This document shows positions 44,696 through 54,109 of a DNA stretch of 64,000 nucleotides, piece by piece. Below the pieces are notes generated by a model. The model ran no database searches and was not told the DNA's origin. It was given only the letters and a program-made list of their open reading frames with translations. The DNA is taken from NCBI RefSeq assembly GCF_017357225.1, contig NZ_CP071607.1, forward strand, positions 124,001-188,000, written 5' to 3'. Every line of letters begins with the position of its first letter. Within the stretch, counting starts at the first letter, position 1. The stretch is from Rhizobium binae (GTDB lineage: Bacteria; Pseudomonadota; Alphaproteobacteria; Rhizobiales; Rhizobiaceae). The translations under genes and the position numbers were made by a program.

Positions 44696-46240
44696 GTGAA
44701 AAGACTGAAGCTCCTCAACTCGATCTGTCTCGCCGGACCGGCGATCGTGCCGCTCGCCATGGCGGCATCAGCCCAGGCGGCGCCTGCCGGTTACGACAAG
44801 ATCGACAATATCGTCGTCATCTAAGCCGAAAACCGCAGCTTCGATAATCTCTATGGCAGCTTTCCCGGTGCCGACGGCCTTGCCAATGTCAGCGCCGAGC
44901 AGGCGCGGCAGCTCGACCGCAATGGCCAGCCGCTCCCCGAACTGCCGCCGGCCTGGGGCGGCCTGACTGCCAAGGGCGTAACGCCTGCCATCACCGAGGC
45001 GCAGTCGGCTCATCTTGCCAATGCCAGCTTCGCGATCGACGATCCCAAGGGCTTCGCGCAGGCGCCTTCGGTGATCACCCGCGACCTGTGGCATCGCTTC
45101 TACCAGGAGCAGATGCAGATCGATGGCGGAAAGAACGACAAGTTCGTCGCCTGGGCCGATTCCGGCGGCCTCGTCATGGGCCATTATGACGGCTCGATCC
45201 TGCCGATGTGGCAGGTCGCCAAGAAATACGTCCTCGCCGACAATTTCTTCCAGGGCGCCTTCGGCGGTTCGTTCCTCAACCACTTCGCGCTGGTCTGCGC
45301 CTGCGCGCCCTATTACCCCGACGCCGACAAGAGCCCGGCCAAGCCGACCATTGCCAAGGTCGATCCAGGCGGCACCTCGCTTGTAGTGGCCGACAACGCC
45401 CCGAAGTCGGCGCTGGACGGCGCTCCGAAATTCGTCTCCGACGGCAACCTGACGCCCGACTTCTACGCCGTCAACACCATGCAGCCGCCCTATCAGCCGA
45501 GCGCCAATCCGCCGGCCAAGGACGGCGATCCGGCCTTGGCCGATCCGGCGGCCGCGACGACGCTGCCGCCGCAGCATGCGATCACCATCGGCGATCTGCT
45601 GTCGCTGAAAGGCGTCAGCTGGGCCTGGTATAGCGGCGCCTGGCAGGCGGCGCTGGACGGCAAGAACACCACACCGGTGCCGAACTTCCAGTTCCACCAT
45701 CAGCCCTTCAACTATTTCGCCAATTTCGCGCCCGGCACGCCGGCGCGCGCCGAACATCTGAAGGACGGCGGCCTTGCCGGCGAAGCCTTCCTGAAGGATA
45801 TCGACGCGGGCAAGCTGCCGGCCGTTTCTTTCTACAAGCCGCAGGGCAATCTCAACGAACATGGCGGTTATGCCGATGTTTCGAGCGGCGACCAGCATCT
45901 TGCCGATATCGTCTCGCATCTCGAGAAGAGCCCGCAATGGGGCCATATGCTCGTCATCGTCACCTATGACGAGAATGGCGGCTTCTGGGATCATGTCGCG
46001 CCGCCGAAGGCCGACCGCTGGGGTCCGGGCAACCGCATTCCGGCCTTCATCATCTCGCCCTTCGCCAAGGGCGGCACGGTCGATCATACTCAGTACGACA
46101 CGACCTCGATCCTCCGGCTGATCACCCAGCGCTACGATCTCCCGGTGCTGCCGGGTCTCGTCGCCCGCGACAAGGCGCTGACCGACAATGGCCATCCTGC
46201 GATGGGCGACCTCACCGCCGCGCTCGATCTGACGCATTGA
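44696..46240 (+). pseudogene. Acid phosphatase-type phosphoesterase interrupted by a TAA codon
   Basis: The frame from GTG 44696 (GAGG eight bases before it) encodes a signal peptide (KRLKLLNSICLAGPAIVPLA) and then the phosphoesterase family (PF04185) of AcpA acid phosphatases and phospholipases C. Codon 43 is TAA (44822-44824), exactly where homologues have Tyr in IVVIYAENRSFD. Everything after it, to TGA at 46238-46240, is intact: ENRSFDNLYGSFPGADG, DENGGFWDHVAPP, RIPAFIISPFAKGG. A start at 45071 would remove the metal-binding ENRSFD motif and cannot give a working enzyme. One base change separates this from a complete 514-residue gene, so the loss is recent or a sequencing error. Confidence 0.88.
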
Positions 46241-46291
46241 CGGCTGCGAGCGGCTCCGGCACGAACCGGGCCTCCGCCTAAAGACTTGCCG

Positions 46292-47050
46292 TCACCGACG
46301 CAGGAGCGGCCGCAATGCGACCTGCGTCTCCTGCAGCAGCTTGAGATAGCGCTCCTTCATGTCGGCAGCCGGAACGAGGGCGGCCGGCGCGCCGATGTTG
46401 ATCGCCGCGACGGTTTCGCCGCGATCGTTTTCAACAGGCACGGCGATCGAGCAGAGGCCGATTTCCAGCTCCTGATCGATGATGGCATACCCCTCGGCGC
46501 GGACACGGCGGAATTCGGCGATGAGTTCCTCGGGGTCGGTCTTGGTATTGGCGGTGTTCCGCTTCAATTCGCTGCGGGCAAGCACGGCGCAGGCCTCGCT
46601 TTCGGGAAGGGCGGCGAGCAGCACCCGGCCCATCGAGGCGCAATAGGCCGGCAGGCGGCTGCCCGGTGTGAGATTGATCGACATCACCCGGCGCTGCGAG
46701 GCGCGGGCGATATAGACGATTTCGGTGCCGTCGAGCACCGAGGCCGAGGCGCTCTGGCCGGCGCGTTCCGAGAGATGATCGAGATGCGGCTGCAACAGCG
46801 CCGGCAGTGGCGTCGCTGAGAGATAGGCATGGCCGAGGCGCAGGATCTTCGGCGTCAATGTGAAGAACTTGCCGTCATAATCAGCATATCCGAGTTCGGC
46901 GAGCGTCAGCAGCGAACGGCGCACCGTGGCGCGATCGAGCTCCGTCAGCTTCGCGGCCTCGGCGATGGAAAGCCGCTGCCGCGTCTCTCCGAAGGACTCG
47001 ATGACCTTCAGGCCGCGGGCAAAGCCGCTGACAAAATCCGTTTCTCGCAT
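46292..47050 (-). CDS. pcaR: IclR-family regulator PcaR
   Basis: A 252-residue regulator with an N-terminal IclR winged helix (LSIAEAAKLTELDRATVRRSL) and a C-terminal effector domain (ASVLDGTEIVYIARASQRR; YCASMGRVLLAALPE; EIGLCSIAVPV). The PobR/PcaR subgroup is recognisable from this pattern. It is divergent from pcaIJF, which it should activate with beta-ketoadipate as effector. The 129-base gap contains an inverted repeat suited to an IclR dimer. PcaU or PobR names are possible, but the location next to pcaIJF favours PcaR. Confidence 0.87.
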   Translation of the reverse strand: MRETDFVSGFARGLKVIESFGETRQRLSIAEAAKLTELDRATVRRSLLTLAELGYADYDGKFFTLTPKILRLGHAYLSATPLPALLQPHLDHLSERAGQSASASVLDGTEIVYIARASQRRVMSINLTPGSRLPAYCASMGRVLLAALPESEACAVLARSELKRNTANTKTDPEELIAEFRRVRAEGYAIIDQELEIGLCSIAVPVENDRGETVAAINIGAPAALVPAADMKERYLKLLQETQVALRPLLRR

Positions 47051-47079
47051 GATTCAAGTCCCCATCAGACGCATCAGTC

Positions 47080-47114
47080 TGTGCGATATACGAACAAATG
47101 TCAAATAACGCACA
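47080..47114. promoter_or_regulatory. Candidate PcaR operator
   Basis: A perfect 6-bp inverted repeat TGTGCG-N23-CGCACA is centred in the pcaR-pcaI gap, with its half-sites about three helical turns apart. That suits binding by an IclR dimer or tetramer. It starts 30 bases from the pcaR start codon. Confidence 0.45.
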
Positions 47115-47179
47115 AAATATCTTGCCGCGGCGGCAACCGCGTTTTATCCCTGACCCTAGAACGAGCGAGGAGAGCCCAC

Positions 47180-47887
47180 ATGGACAAGACAGTCGGGAGC
47201 ACGGCCGAGGCCGTCTCCGAGATCGGTGACGGCGCGACCGTCATGATCGGCGGTTTCGGCGGTTCGGGCGCGCCGATCGAATTGATCCACGCTTTGATCG
47301 ACAAGGGCCCCAAGGACCTGACCGTCGTCAACAACAATGCCGGCAACGGCCGCATCGGCATCGCCGCGATGATCGATGCCGGCCTGGTCCGGAAAATGAT
47401 CTGCTCGTTCCCGCGCTCCTCCGATCCGCGCGCTTTCACCGACAAATACCTGGCCGGCGAAATCGAGCTCGAGCTGGTGCCGCAGGGCACGCTCGCCGAG
47501 CGCATCCGCGCCGGCGGCGCCGGCATTCCGGCCTTCTACACCCCGACCGGCTACGGCACCGAACTGGCCGAGGGCAAGGTCATCGCCGAGTTCGACGGCC
47601 GCCGTTACGTGCAGGAGCGCTGGCTGAAGGCCGATTTCGCGATCGTCAAGGCCGCCGTTGGCGATATCCAGGGCAACCTCACCTACAACAAGGCCGGCCG
47701 CAATTTTAATCCGCTGATGTGCATGGCGGCGGCCAGGACCATTGCCCAGGTCTCTTCGATTGTGCCGGCCGGCGGCATCGATCCCGAGCATGTGGTGACG
47801 CCCGGCATCTTCGTCGACCGTGTCGTCGCCGTCCCCGATCCCCAGCAGGAAGAAGAGCTCATCCGAGCCGGAGTGGCCTACGCATGA
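47180..47887 (+). CDS. pcaI: 3-oxoadipate CoA-transferase subunit A
   Basis: A 235-residue alpha subunit of the enzyme that moves CoA from succinyl-CoA to beta-ketoadipate. The family opening (DGATVMIGGFGGSGAPIELI), VNNNAGNG and RSSDPRAFTDKYLAGEIELE, LVPQGTLAERIRAGGAGIPAFYTP are clear. The ATG at 47180 has GAGGAGAG upstream. It overlaps pcaJ by four bases (ATGA), so the two subunits are made in equal amounts. It is the first gene of pcaIJF, divergent from pcaR. Confidence 0.94.
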   Translation: MDKTVGSTAEAVSEIGDGATVMIGGFGGSGAPIELIHALIDKGPKDLTVVNNNAGNGRIGIAAMIDAGLVRKMICSFPRSSDPRAFTDKYLAGEIELELVPQGTLAERIRAGGAGIPAFYTPTGYGTELAEGKVIAEFDGRRYVQERWLKADFAIVKAAVGDIQGNLTYNKAGRNFNPLMCMAAARTIAQVSSIVPAGGIDPEHVVTPGIFVDRVVAVPDPQQEEELIRAGVAYA

Positions 47888-48573
47888 CCATCAACACTCG
47901 CGATGACATCAAGCTCTCCAATGCGCAGATCGCCTGGCGCGCTGCCCAGGACATCGCCGACGGCGCCTATGTCAATCTCGGCATCGGCTTTCCCGAAATG
48001 GTCGCGCGCTATCAGCCGCCCGGCCGCCAGGCGATCTTTCATACCGAAAACGGCATCCTGAATTTCGGCGAGCCGCCGGCCGAGGGCGAGGAGGACTGGG
48101 ATCTGATCAACGCCGGCAAGAAGGCGGTGACGCTGAAGCCGGGCGCGGCCTTCTTCCATCACGCAGACAGCTTCGCCATGGTGCGTGGCGGCCATCTCGA
48201 CGTCGCCATCCTCGGCGCCTATCAGGTCGCCGAGAACGGCGACCTCGCCAACTGGCGGGTGGGCACCAAGGGCGTGCCCGCGGTCGGCGGCGCCATGGAT
48301 CTCGTGCACGGCGCCAAGCAGGTCTGCGTCATCACCGAGCACGTCACCAAGACCGGCGAGCCGAAGCTGGTGGAAAAGTGCAGCTTCCCGCTGACGGGTG
48401 TGGCCTGCATCACTCGCGTCTACACGAGCCACGCCGTCATCGACATCGTCAACGGCCGTTTCGTCCTGCGCGAGAAGCTGGCTGCGATGTCCGAGGAGGA
48501 ATTGCAGGCCATGACCGGCGCGCGGCTGCATGTCGAGGGGCCGGTTGCCGACCTCATCGTTCCGAAGCTCTAA
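47884..48573 (+). CDS. pcaJ: 3-oxoadipate CoA-transferase subunit B
   Basis: A 229-residue beta subunit carrying the catalytic glutamate in the family motif HTENGILNFG (Glu near residue 50). Further conserved parts are YVNLGIGFPEMVARY, RGGHLDVAILGAYQV and VNGRFVLREKLA. It forms the active enzyme with PcaI. The ATG at 47884 overlaps the pcaI stop codon; pcaF starts ten bases after its own stop. Confidence 0.94.
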   Translation: MTINTRDDIKLSNAQIAWRAAQDIADGAYVNLGIGFPEMVARYQPPGRQAIFHTENGILNFGEPPAEGEEDWDLINAGKKAVTLKPGAAFFHHADSFAMVRGGHLDVAILGAYQVAENGDLANWRVGTKGVPAVGGAMDLVHGAKQVCVITEHVTKTGEPKLVEKCSFPLTGVACITRVYTSHAVIDIVNGRFVLREKLAAMSEEELQAMTGARLHVEGPVADLIVPKL

Positions 48574-48583
48574 AGGGAAAGCC

Positions 48584-49789
48584 ATGACCGAAGCCTTTAT
48601 CTGCGATTATATCAGGACGCCGATCGGCCGTTTTGCCGGCGCGCTTTCCCAGGTGCGCGCCGATGATCTCGGCGCCGTCCCGCTGAAGGCGCTGATGGGG
48701 CGCAACGGCGCCGTCGACTGGGAAGCCGTCGACGACGTGATTTTCGGCTGCGCCAATCAGGCGGGCGAAGACAACCGCAATGTGGCGCGCATGTCGGCGC
48801 TCTTGGCCGGCCTGCCGATCGCCGTCCCCGGCACGACGATCAATCGGCTCTGCGGCTCCGGCATGGATGCGGTGATCACTGCCGCACGCGCCATCCGCGC
48901 CGGCGAGGCCGAGCTGATGATCGCGGGCGGCGTCGAAAGCATGTCGCGCGCGCCCTTCGTCATGCCGAAGGCCGAGACCGCCTTTTCGCGGGCGGCCGAG
49001 ATTCACGATACGACAATCGGCTGGCGTTTCGTCAATCCTGTGATGAAGAAGCAATATGGCGTCGATTCCATGCCGGAAACCGGCGAGAACGTCGCCGAGG
49101 ATTATCATGTCAGCCGTGAGGACCAGGACGCCTTTGCGGTGCGCAGCCAGGCGAAGGCGGCGGCCGCGCAGGCGAACGGACGGCTGGCGAAGGAGATCAC
49201 CCCGGTGACCATTCCGCAGCGCAAGGGCGATCCCGTCGTCGTCGACAAGGACGAGCATCCGCGCGCGACGACGATCGAGGCGCTGGCGAAACTCGCCACA
49301 CCTTTCAAGAAGGAGGGCGGCACGGTGACGGCAGGCAATGCCTCCGGCGTCAATGACGGGGCTGCCGCATTGATCATCGCTTCCGAAGCGGCGGCGCGAA
49401 AATTCGGCCTGACGCCGATCGCCCGCATCCTCGGCGGCGCATCTGCCGCCGTTCCGCCACGGGTGATGGGCGTCGGGCCGATCCCGGCCTCGCGCAAGCT
49501 GATGGCCAGGCTCGGCATGGAACAGGAACAGTTCGACGTGATCGAACTCAACGAGGCCTTTGCCAGCCAGGGGTTGGCGGTGTTGCGCGCGCTCGGCATT
49601 GCCGACGACGATCAGCGGGTCAACCGCAATGGCGGCGCGATCGCACTCGGCCATCCCCTGGGCATGTCCGGCGCCCGGATCACCGGCACGGCGGCGCTCG
49701 AGCTTCGAGAGTCCGGCGGAAAATTTTCGCTGTCGACCATGTGCATCGGCGTCGGGCAGGGGATCGCGATCGCGCTCGAAAGGGTTTGA
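48584..49789 (+). CDS. pcaF: 3-oxoadipyl-CoA thiolase
   Basis: A 401-residue thiolase that splits beta-ketoadipyl-CoA into acetyl-CoA and succinyl-CoA, ending the protocatechuate branch. The acyl-accepting Cys is in NRLCGSGMDAV. The His and second Cys are in GHPLGMSGARI and CIGVGQG. ELNEAFASQGLAVLR is also thiolase-typical. The ATG at 48584 has AAAGGGAAA upstream. With pcaIJ it gives the lower beta-ketoadipate pathway; the upper genes (pcaDCHGB) are not in this window. Confidence 0.94.
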   Translation: MTEAFICDYIRTPIGRFAGALSQVRADDLGAVPLKALMGRNGAVDWEAVDDVIFGCANQAGEDNRNVARMSALLAGLPIAVPGTTINRLCGSGMDAVITAARAIRAGEAELMIAGGVESMSRAPFVMPKAETAFSRAAEIHDTTIGWRFVNPVMKKQYGVDSMPETGENVAEDYHVSREDQDAFAVRSQAKAAAAQANGRLAKEITPVTIPQRKGDPVVVDKDEHPRATTIEALAKLATPFKKEGGTVTAGNASGVNDGAAALIIASEAAARKFGLTPIARILGGASAAVPPRVMGVGPIPASRKLMARLGMEQEQFDVIELNEAFASQGLAVLRALGIADDDQRVNRNGGAIALGHPLGMSGARITGTAALELRESGGKFSLSTMCIGVGQGIAIALERV

Positions 49790-49822
49790 GGGCGCCGCAT
49801 CTCCAGATGAAGGTGTCGCGCC

Positions 49823-50761
49823 TCAGCCCCCGAACACGCTTTCCTGACGCCGTCGCAATGAGTTAAAGACGGTTTGGGGGAGCCGTAGTTTGTCATCCTC
49901 AGAGAAACGCCGGCTCAACGCGTCGAAGTCTGCGTCCGGATCCGCCGTAAGCAAGGCGATCTCGTCAAAGAAATCCAGTTCGGAGTCTGAAAGCGTTGAA
50001 TTTGGTGCGGGTTGTGCACCCCAAACGTCCCACGGGAGGACTTCGTGACCGTTGAGGGTGGCGAGGTCGCGGATCAGGTTACCGGCGATGAACCACAGAC
50101 CACGAAGCTGCGCGAACTCGATGCCGAACAAGTTCGGATTGAGTTCTCCGCGGCGGCATGTGCGCCAGGCGTCGGACGCGGTCAAGAACTGGTTGCGTGG
50201 GACGTCTTGAATGTCGAAGCCAATTCCAAGGTAGCGGATGAAAACCTCGTCGAGCTGGCTGTCCAGCAGCGCCCAGCGTCCATCACTCGTGTTCCAGTAT
50301 TCGCAGACCCAGTGATCTTCGAATTTGCCAGGGTTAAAGTAGGCGCCGAACCCTCCCCGGCCGCGAGCGGGAACGCCGTGGTGGCGAAGGATTGCGATGG
50401 ACAGTAACATGTAGTGGCGACAAATCCCGACCAGGCGCTTCGCGGGCGCCCGGGCGCAGGAGAGCGGGCGATCGTCAAGCGCCAGCAACGCATCAACCAT
50501 CTCCTCGATAGGGCGGATATGGCTCTCGGCGCGGCGTGCTTCGGGAATCTTGTAACCATAGAGTGCTTCTGCGGCATGTTCATAGATCAGCAAAGCCTGC
50601 ACGGTGCGGGCGACGCCCGACGGATCGGACGGCAGCATATCGAGGAGCGCGGAATGACGGCCCGGCGCGCTGAAGGGTGAATGCTTCGTATAGTATTGAA
50701 ACGTGCGATGCTGGCCGCCCTCATCGTGCTCGCATTGGGCGGAAAGGATTGTGGCGTTCAT
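49823..50761 (-). CDS. Transglutaminase-like domain protein
   Basis: A 312-residue cytoplasmic protein with a transglutaminase-like fold. The catalytic triad is visible as Cys114 in LVGICRHYMLL, His150 in FEDHWVCEYW and Asp166 in WALLDSQLDEVF. In this superfamily such enzymes act as proteases, amidases or transferases rather than cross-linking enzymes. The C-terminal third (ELDFFDEIALLTADPDADF) is helical and specific to the subgroup. There is no signal peptide. It is convergent with pcaF and otherwise isolated, so the substrate cannot be guessed. Confidence 0.82.
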   Translation of the reverse strand: MNATILSAQCEHDEGGQHRTFQYYTKHSPFSAPGRHSALLDMLPSDPSGVARTVQALLIYEHAAEALYGYKIPEARRAESHIRPIEEMVDALLALDDRPLSCARAPAKRLVGICRHYMLLSIAILRHHGVPARGRGGFGAYFNPGKFEDHWVCEYWNTSDGRWALLDSQLDEVFIRYLGIGFDIQDVPRNQFLTASDAWRTCRRGELNPNLFGIEFAQLRGLWFIAGNLIRDLATLNGHEVLPWDVWGAQPAPNSTLSDSELDFFDEIALLTADPDADFDALSRRFSEDDKLRLPQTVFNSLRRRQESVFGG

Positions 50762-51034
50762 GACAAACTCCTGTGGTCGAAAGCCAGTTCGCCTGTTCTG
50801 CCATAGCGTCTATTTCGGCACTTGATCCTGATTGCGGAGTTTTGTGCGCCTGATTCGTCCGCTGTCCATGTCGGGCCAGCATCCCGGCAGCGGGGTTCAT
50901 CTGCGTCGGGCGGGGGATAGCATCGCGCTCGCCCACTCGAAGAGGTCTGAGGCCAGTTAAGCCTAGGGCTTCCGCCATGTGCAGCCATATCCTGGTCGGT
51001 TGCGCGCCGCGCCCTGCTTCTGTAGAAACCGGGC

Positions 51035-51517
51035 ATGCTGATCCGACCCGCCAAAAACGACGATCGGCCCGCCATTTGGCAGATCATCGGTCCGACGATC
51101 CGCGCCGGCGAGACCTATGCGCTCGATCGCGATCTCTCCGAGACCGATGCGCTTGCCTACTGGCTGGGAACGGACCGCGAGACCTTCGTCGCCGAAGAGA
51201 ATGGCGTGATCCTCGGCACCTATTATATCAAGGCCAATCAGGCGGGCGGCGGGCGCCATGTCTGCAATTGCGGCTATATGACCGATTCTGCCGCGAGCGG
51301 GCGTGGCGTCGCCCGCCGCATGCACGAACATTCGCTGGATCATGCCCGCGCCAGGGGCTTCCGGGCCATGCAGTTCAATTTTGTCGTCAGCAGCAATCGC
51401 CGCGCCGCTGAGCTCTGGCAATCGCTCGGCTTCGAGATTGTCGGCCGGCTTCCCGGCGTCTTCCTCCATCCAGCCGAAGGTTATGTCGACGCACTGGTGA
51501 TGTTTCGCACCTTGTAG
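51035..51517 (+). CDS. GNAT-family N-acetyltransferase
   Basis: A 160-residue acetyltransferase. It starts IRPAKNDDRPAIWQIIGPTI, a typical GNAT opening. The acetyl-CoA loop lies in SGRGVARRMHEHSLDHARARG (near residue 88). FNFVVSSNRRAAELWQSLGFEIVGRLP is the conserved last motif. A pattern ending in HPAEGYVDALVM is shared with many uncharacterised rhizobial acetyltransferases. The acceptor could be an amino compound or a protein N terminus. It lies 126 bases before the MFS gene on the same strand. Confidence 0.87.
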   Translation: MLIRPAKNDDRPAIWQIIGPTIRAGETYALDRDLSETDALAYWLGTDRETFVAEENGVILGTYYIKANQAGGGRHVCNCGYMTDSAASGRGVARRMHEHSLDHARARGFRAMQFNFVVSSNRRAAELWQSLGFEIVGRLPGVFLHPAEGYVDALVMFRTL

Positions 51518-51643
51518 CACCTTACGGAAAAAAGATGTGACGGCGCTGTCGAAATCACAGCGGTTCGAACGTCTTTGATCGTAGGCGAGATGCGGCCGGC
51601 CGCATGCTTCGCGATCACTCCGTCGGCAAGGAGGTTTGAAGCC

Positions 51644-52858
51644 ATGGGTGTTTCCTATCGTTGGGTCATTGTCGCCGTGGGCGCATTGATGTCGTGCGTG
51701 GCAATCGGCGCGATGTTCTCGCTGGCGATTTTTCAGGAACCGATCGCCAGCGCGACCGGCTGGTCGCATGTCGGGATCGCCAGCGCGATGACGCTGAACT
51801 TCATCGTCATGGGTATCGGCGGCTTCCTCTGGGGTGCTGCCAGCGACCGCTTTGGTCCGCGGATCGTGGTGATGATCGGATCCGTGCTGCTCGGTCTGGC
51901 GGTGGTGTTCGCCAGCCGCGCCGAGACGCTCACGCAGTTCCAGCTGACCTACGGGATGCTCGTCGGATTGGCCGCCAGCGCTTTTTTCGCGCCGATGATC
52001 GCGGCGACGACCGCCTGGTTCGACGAAAATCGCGGACTTGCCGTGTCGCTCGTCTCCGCCGGCATGGGCGTGGCGCCGATGACCATCTCGCCTTTCGCGC
52101 GCTGGCTCATTTCCGCCTATGAATGGCGTCCGGCGATGCTGATCATCGGCGTTGCCGTATGGGTGCTGCTGCTGCCGGCCGCCTTGCTGGTCAGGCGTCC
52201 GCCCTCTGTTGCCGCCGAAACCGATACCGGTTTTGCGGTCGATGGCGCCCGGCCACAGCTGTCGAAAGTCTTCCGGTCGCCGCAGTTCATCGTGCTCGGC
52301 CTGACCTTTTTTGCCTGCTGCGCGGCGCATTCCGGACCGATTTTCCACATGGTGAACTATGCGACGATCTGCGGCATCGCCCCGATGGCGGCCGTCAGCA
52401 TCTACAGTGTCGAAGGCCTGGCGGGGCTGGGCGGCCGGCTGCTCTATGGCAGCCTCGCCGACAGGCTCGGCGTGAAGCCGGTCCTCGTTGCCGGCCTCCT
52501 CGTGCAGGCGGCGGCGCTCGCGACCTATCTCCTGGTCAGCGAGCTGACGGAGTTCTATGCGCTCGCCATCGTCTTCGGCAGCGCCTATGGCGGCGTGATG
52601 CCGCTCTATGCGGTCCTAGCGCGGGAATATTTCGGCCAGCGCATCATCGGCACCGTGCTCGGCGCGGCGACGATGCTCTCCAGCCTCGGCATGGCCTTCG
52701 GCCCCCTGATCGGCGGCTGGATCTTCGACACCTTCGCCAATTATTCCTGGCTGTTCATCGGCTCCGCAATGGTCGGGCTGGGTGCGGCGGCAATCGCGCT
52801 CGCCTTCCCGCCTCTCGCTCGCCAGAAGCCGCAGCCGGTTTTCGGCATGGCTCCGTAA
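51644..52858 (+). CDS. MFS transporter
   Basis: A 404-residue inner-membrane protein with 12 predicted helices in two halves. The loop between helices 2 and 3 has the MFS motif in GAASDRFGPRIVVMIG, and the equivalent in the second half is LLYGSLADRLGVKPVL. An AGGAGG site lies eight bases before the ATG at 51644; an in-frame start at 51575 is rejected. The layout resembles the monocarboxylate/oxalate-formate type of exchangers. The substrate is unknown, although an organic acid is plausible so near the pca genes. Confidence 0.87.
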   Translation: MGVSYRWVIVAVGALMSCVAIGAMFSLAIFQEPIASATGWSHVGIASAMTLNFIVMGIGGFLWGAASDRFGPRIVVMIGSVLLGLAVVFASRAETLTQFQLTYGMLVGLAASAFFAPMIAATTAWFDENRGLAVSLVSAGMGVAPMTISPFARWLISAYEWRPAMLIIGVAVWVLLLPAALLVRRPPSVAAETDTGFAVDGARPQLSKVFRSPQFIVLGLTFFACCAAHSGPIFHMVNYATICGIAPMAAVSIYSVEGLAGLGGRLLYGSLADRLGVKPVLVAGLLVQAAALATYLLVSELTEFYALAIVFGSAYGGVMPLYAVLAREYFGQRIIGTVLGAATMLSSLGMAFGPLIGGWIFDTFANYSWLFIGSAMVGLGAAAIALAFPPLARQKPQPVFGMAP

Positions 52859-52918
52859 TGGACCTATTCGGACGAAGAAATGAGCGAAATTCGTTCCTGC
52901 CGCTTTACCCCTACCCAA

Positions 52919-52940
52919 CCCCTCCACACAAGGGGAGGGG
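52919..52940. repeat. Rhizobial-type intergenic hairpin
   Basis: CCCCTCC and GGAGGGG flank an 8-base loop 60 bases after the MFS stop codon. C-rich/G-rich hairpins of this kind are scattered through Rhizobium genomes. It may also act as a terminator for the MFS gene. The remaining gap to 53206 shows no convincing gene. Confidence 0.5.
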
Positions 52941-53206
52941 CTAACGCGCCGCCCGCTTTCCGTAGCCCTCCGCCGCACAACCGGTACCGGCTCGACGCCG
53001 GATGGAGACGTGCGATGGAAAACGTTTGGTGAATTCCGCAATGTGGCTTGGGCTGGCCCTGCTTGCCTCAATCATCTCGATCCGCGTGGCCATGTCCGTC
53101 GCGCTGGTCGAGATCATGATGGGCGCTGTCGCGGGCAACACAATCGGACTGCAGCTGAAGTCGCGCCCTGCCATGTCCTGGTCGTCAAGTGAGGTGCAGT
53201 CAACGG

Positions 53207-54109
53207 CTAATGCTTCATCATCATCGGAAGCGCGCTATGCGACAGCAAATAGCGGGTGACGCGACCGAGCAACAGCTCCAGGAAATACCCGTGCTTGAAG
53301 GCGCCGATCAGCAGGCAGGTAGCCTTCGCGGATGTCGCGAAATCGAGGATCGTTTCGCCCACAGACCGGCTACCTGAGCTGACCGCGATAACGTGGCCGT
53401 CCAGCCCGAGCTGCGTGAGCAGTTCCCGCGCCGTGAATTGATAACGTCCGTCGGGTTTGTCGTTGACGCAGAGAACGGTGACGCGATCGGCTGCCGCCAG
53501 CCAGCGTCTCGACGCGACGACGGCGCGCTGCGCATGCTCGTGGGGTTTCCAGCCGATCACGACATGGCCCAGCAGATCTCCCGCGTAAGGACCGCGAGGC
53601 GGCGCCAGGACGAGCTTGTGTTCGTTGAACAGAAGGTCGTGAAACGCGTCGCGGGCATCCAAATTGCCATGGCACGGGGCGACGACGAGCGCCGTCTCAT
53701 GGCATTCGGTCGTCACGCAGCGATTGAGGTCGCCGCGGCAGTCGTCCAGGAGCAGGCTGTTTCGGCCGGGCCTTTCCTGCTTCCACTCCTCGAAGGCGCG
53801 GGTGACTCGCTCCAGCCGCTCACGCGGCGAGCCTTCATCATGCTCTCTCAGCATCTGCAGGTCGATTTCCTCAGGCGCGGCGATCATCTTTTCGGGGTCC
53901 GCACCGACATGGGCGGCAGCCATGGTGCCATCGACGGAACCTGCGGCATCCTCGGCGATCTCGAGGCAAGACCGTACAGTTGCGGGGTCAGGGAGCAAGG
54001 CGAGGACATCGGCATGGACGGTGACTTCATGCACATGGTCGGCGAAGATGACGCCAGCCTGTCGCGGCGGCGGTTTCCGCGGACTGCCATTCGAGAGCGG
54101 ATTGTTCAT
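53207..54109 (-). CDS. Universal stress protein family protein
   Basis: A 300-residue protein with a UspA-type C-terminal domain. The ATP-binding signature is reduced but visible: LLIGAFKHGYFLELLLGRVTRYLLSH with LPMMM at the end. HVVIGWKPHEHAQRAVVASRRWL marks the start of this domain at about residue 160. The N-terminal half (ADHVHEVTVHADVLALLPDP) is a diverged first Usp module. The ATG at 54109 has GGAGGTC seven bases before it. Such tandem Usp proteins are induced by stress or low oxygen, but no FixK box is evident upstream. Confidence 0.82.
   Translation of the reverse strand: MNNPLSNGSPRKPPPRQAGVIFADHVHEVTVHADVLALLPDPATVRSCLEIAEDAAGSVDGTMAAAHVGADPEKMIAAPEEIDLQMLREHDEGSPRERLERVTRAFEEWKQERPGRNSLLLDDCRGDLNRCVTTECHETALVVAPCHGNLDARDAFHDLLFNEHKLVLAPPRGPYAGDLLGHVVIGWKPHEHAQRAVVASRRWLAAADRVTVLCVNDKPDGRYQFTARELLTQLGLDGHVIAVSSGSRSVGETILDFATSAKATCLLIGAFKHGYFLELLLGRVTRYLLSHSALPMMMKH

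Noticed and set aside
45071..46240. An intact 389-residue phosphoesterase starting at 45071
   Set aside because: The supposed start is internal, has no ribosome-binding site and would delete the signal peptide and the ENRSFD metal motif. The true gene starts at 44696 and is broken by TAA.
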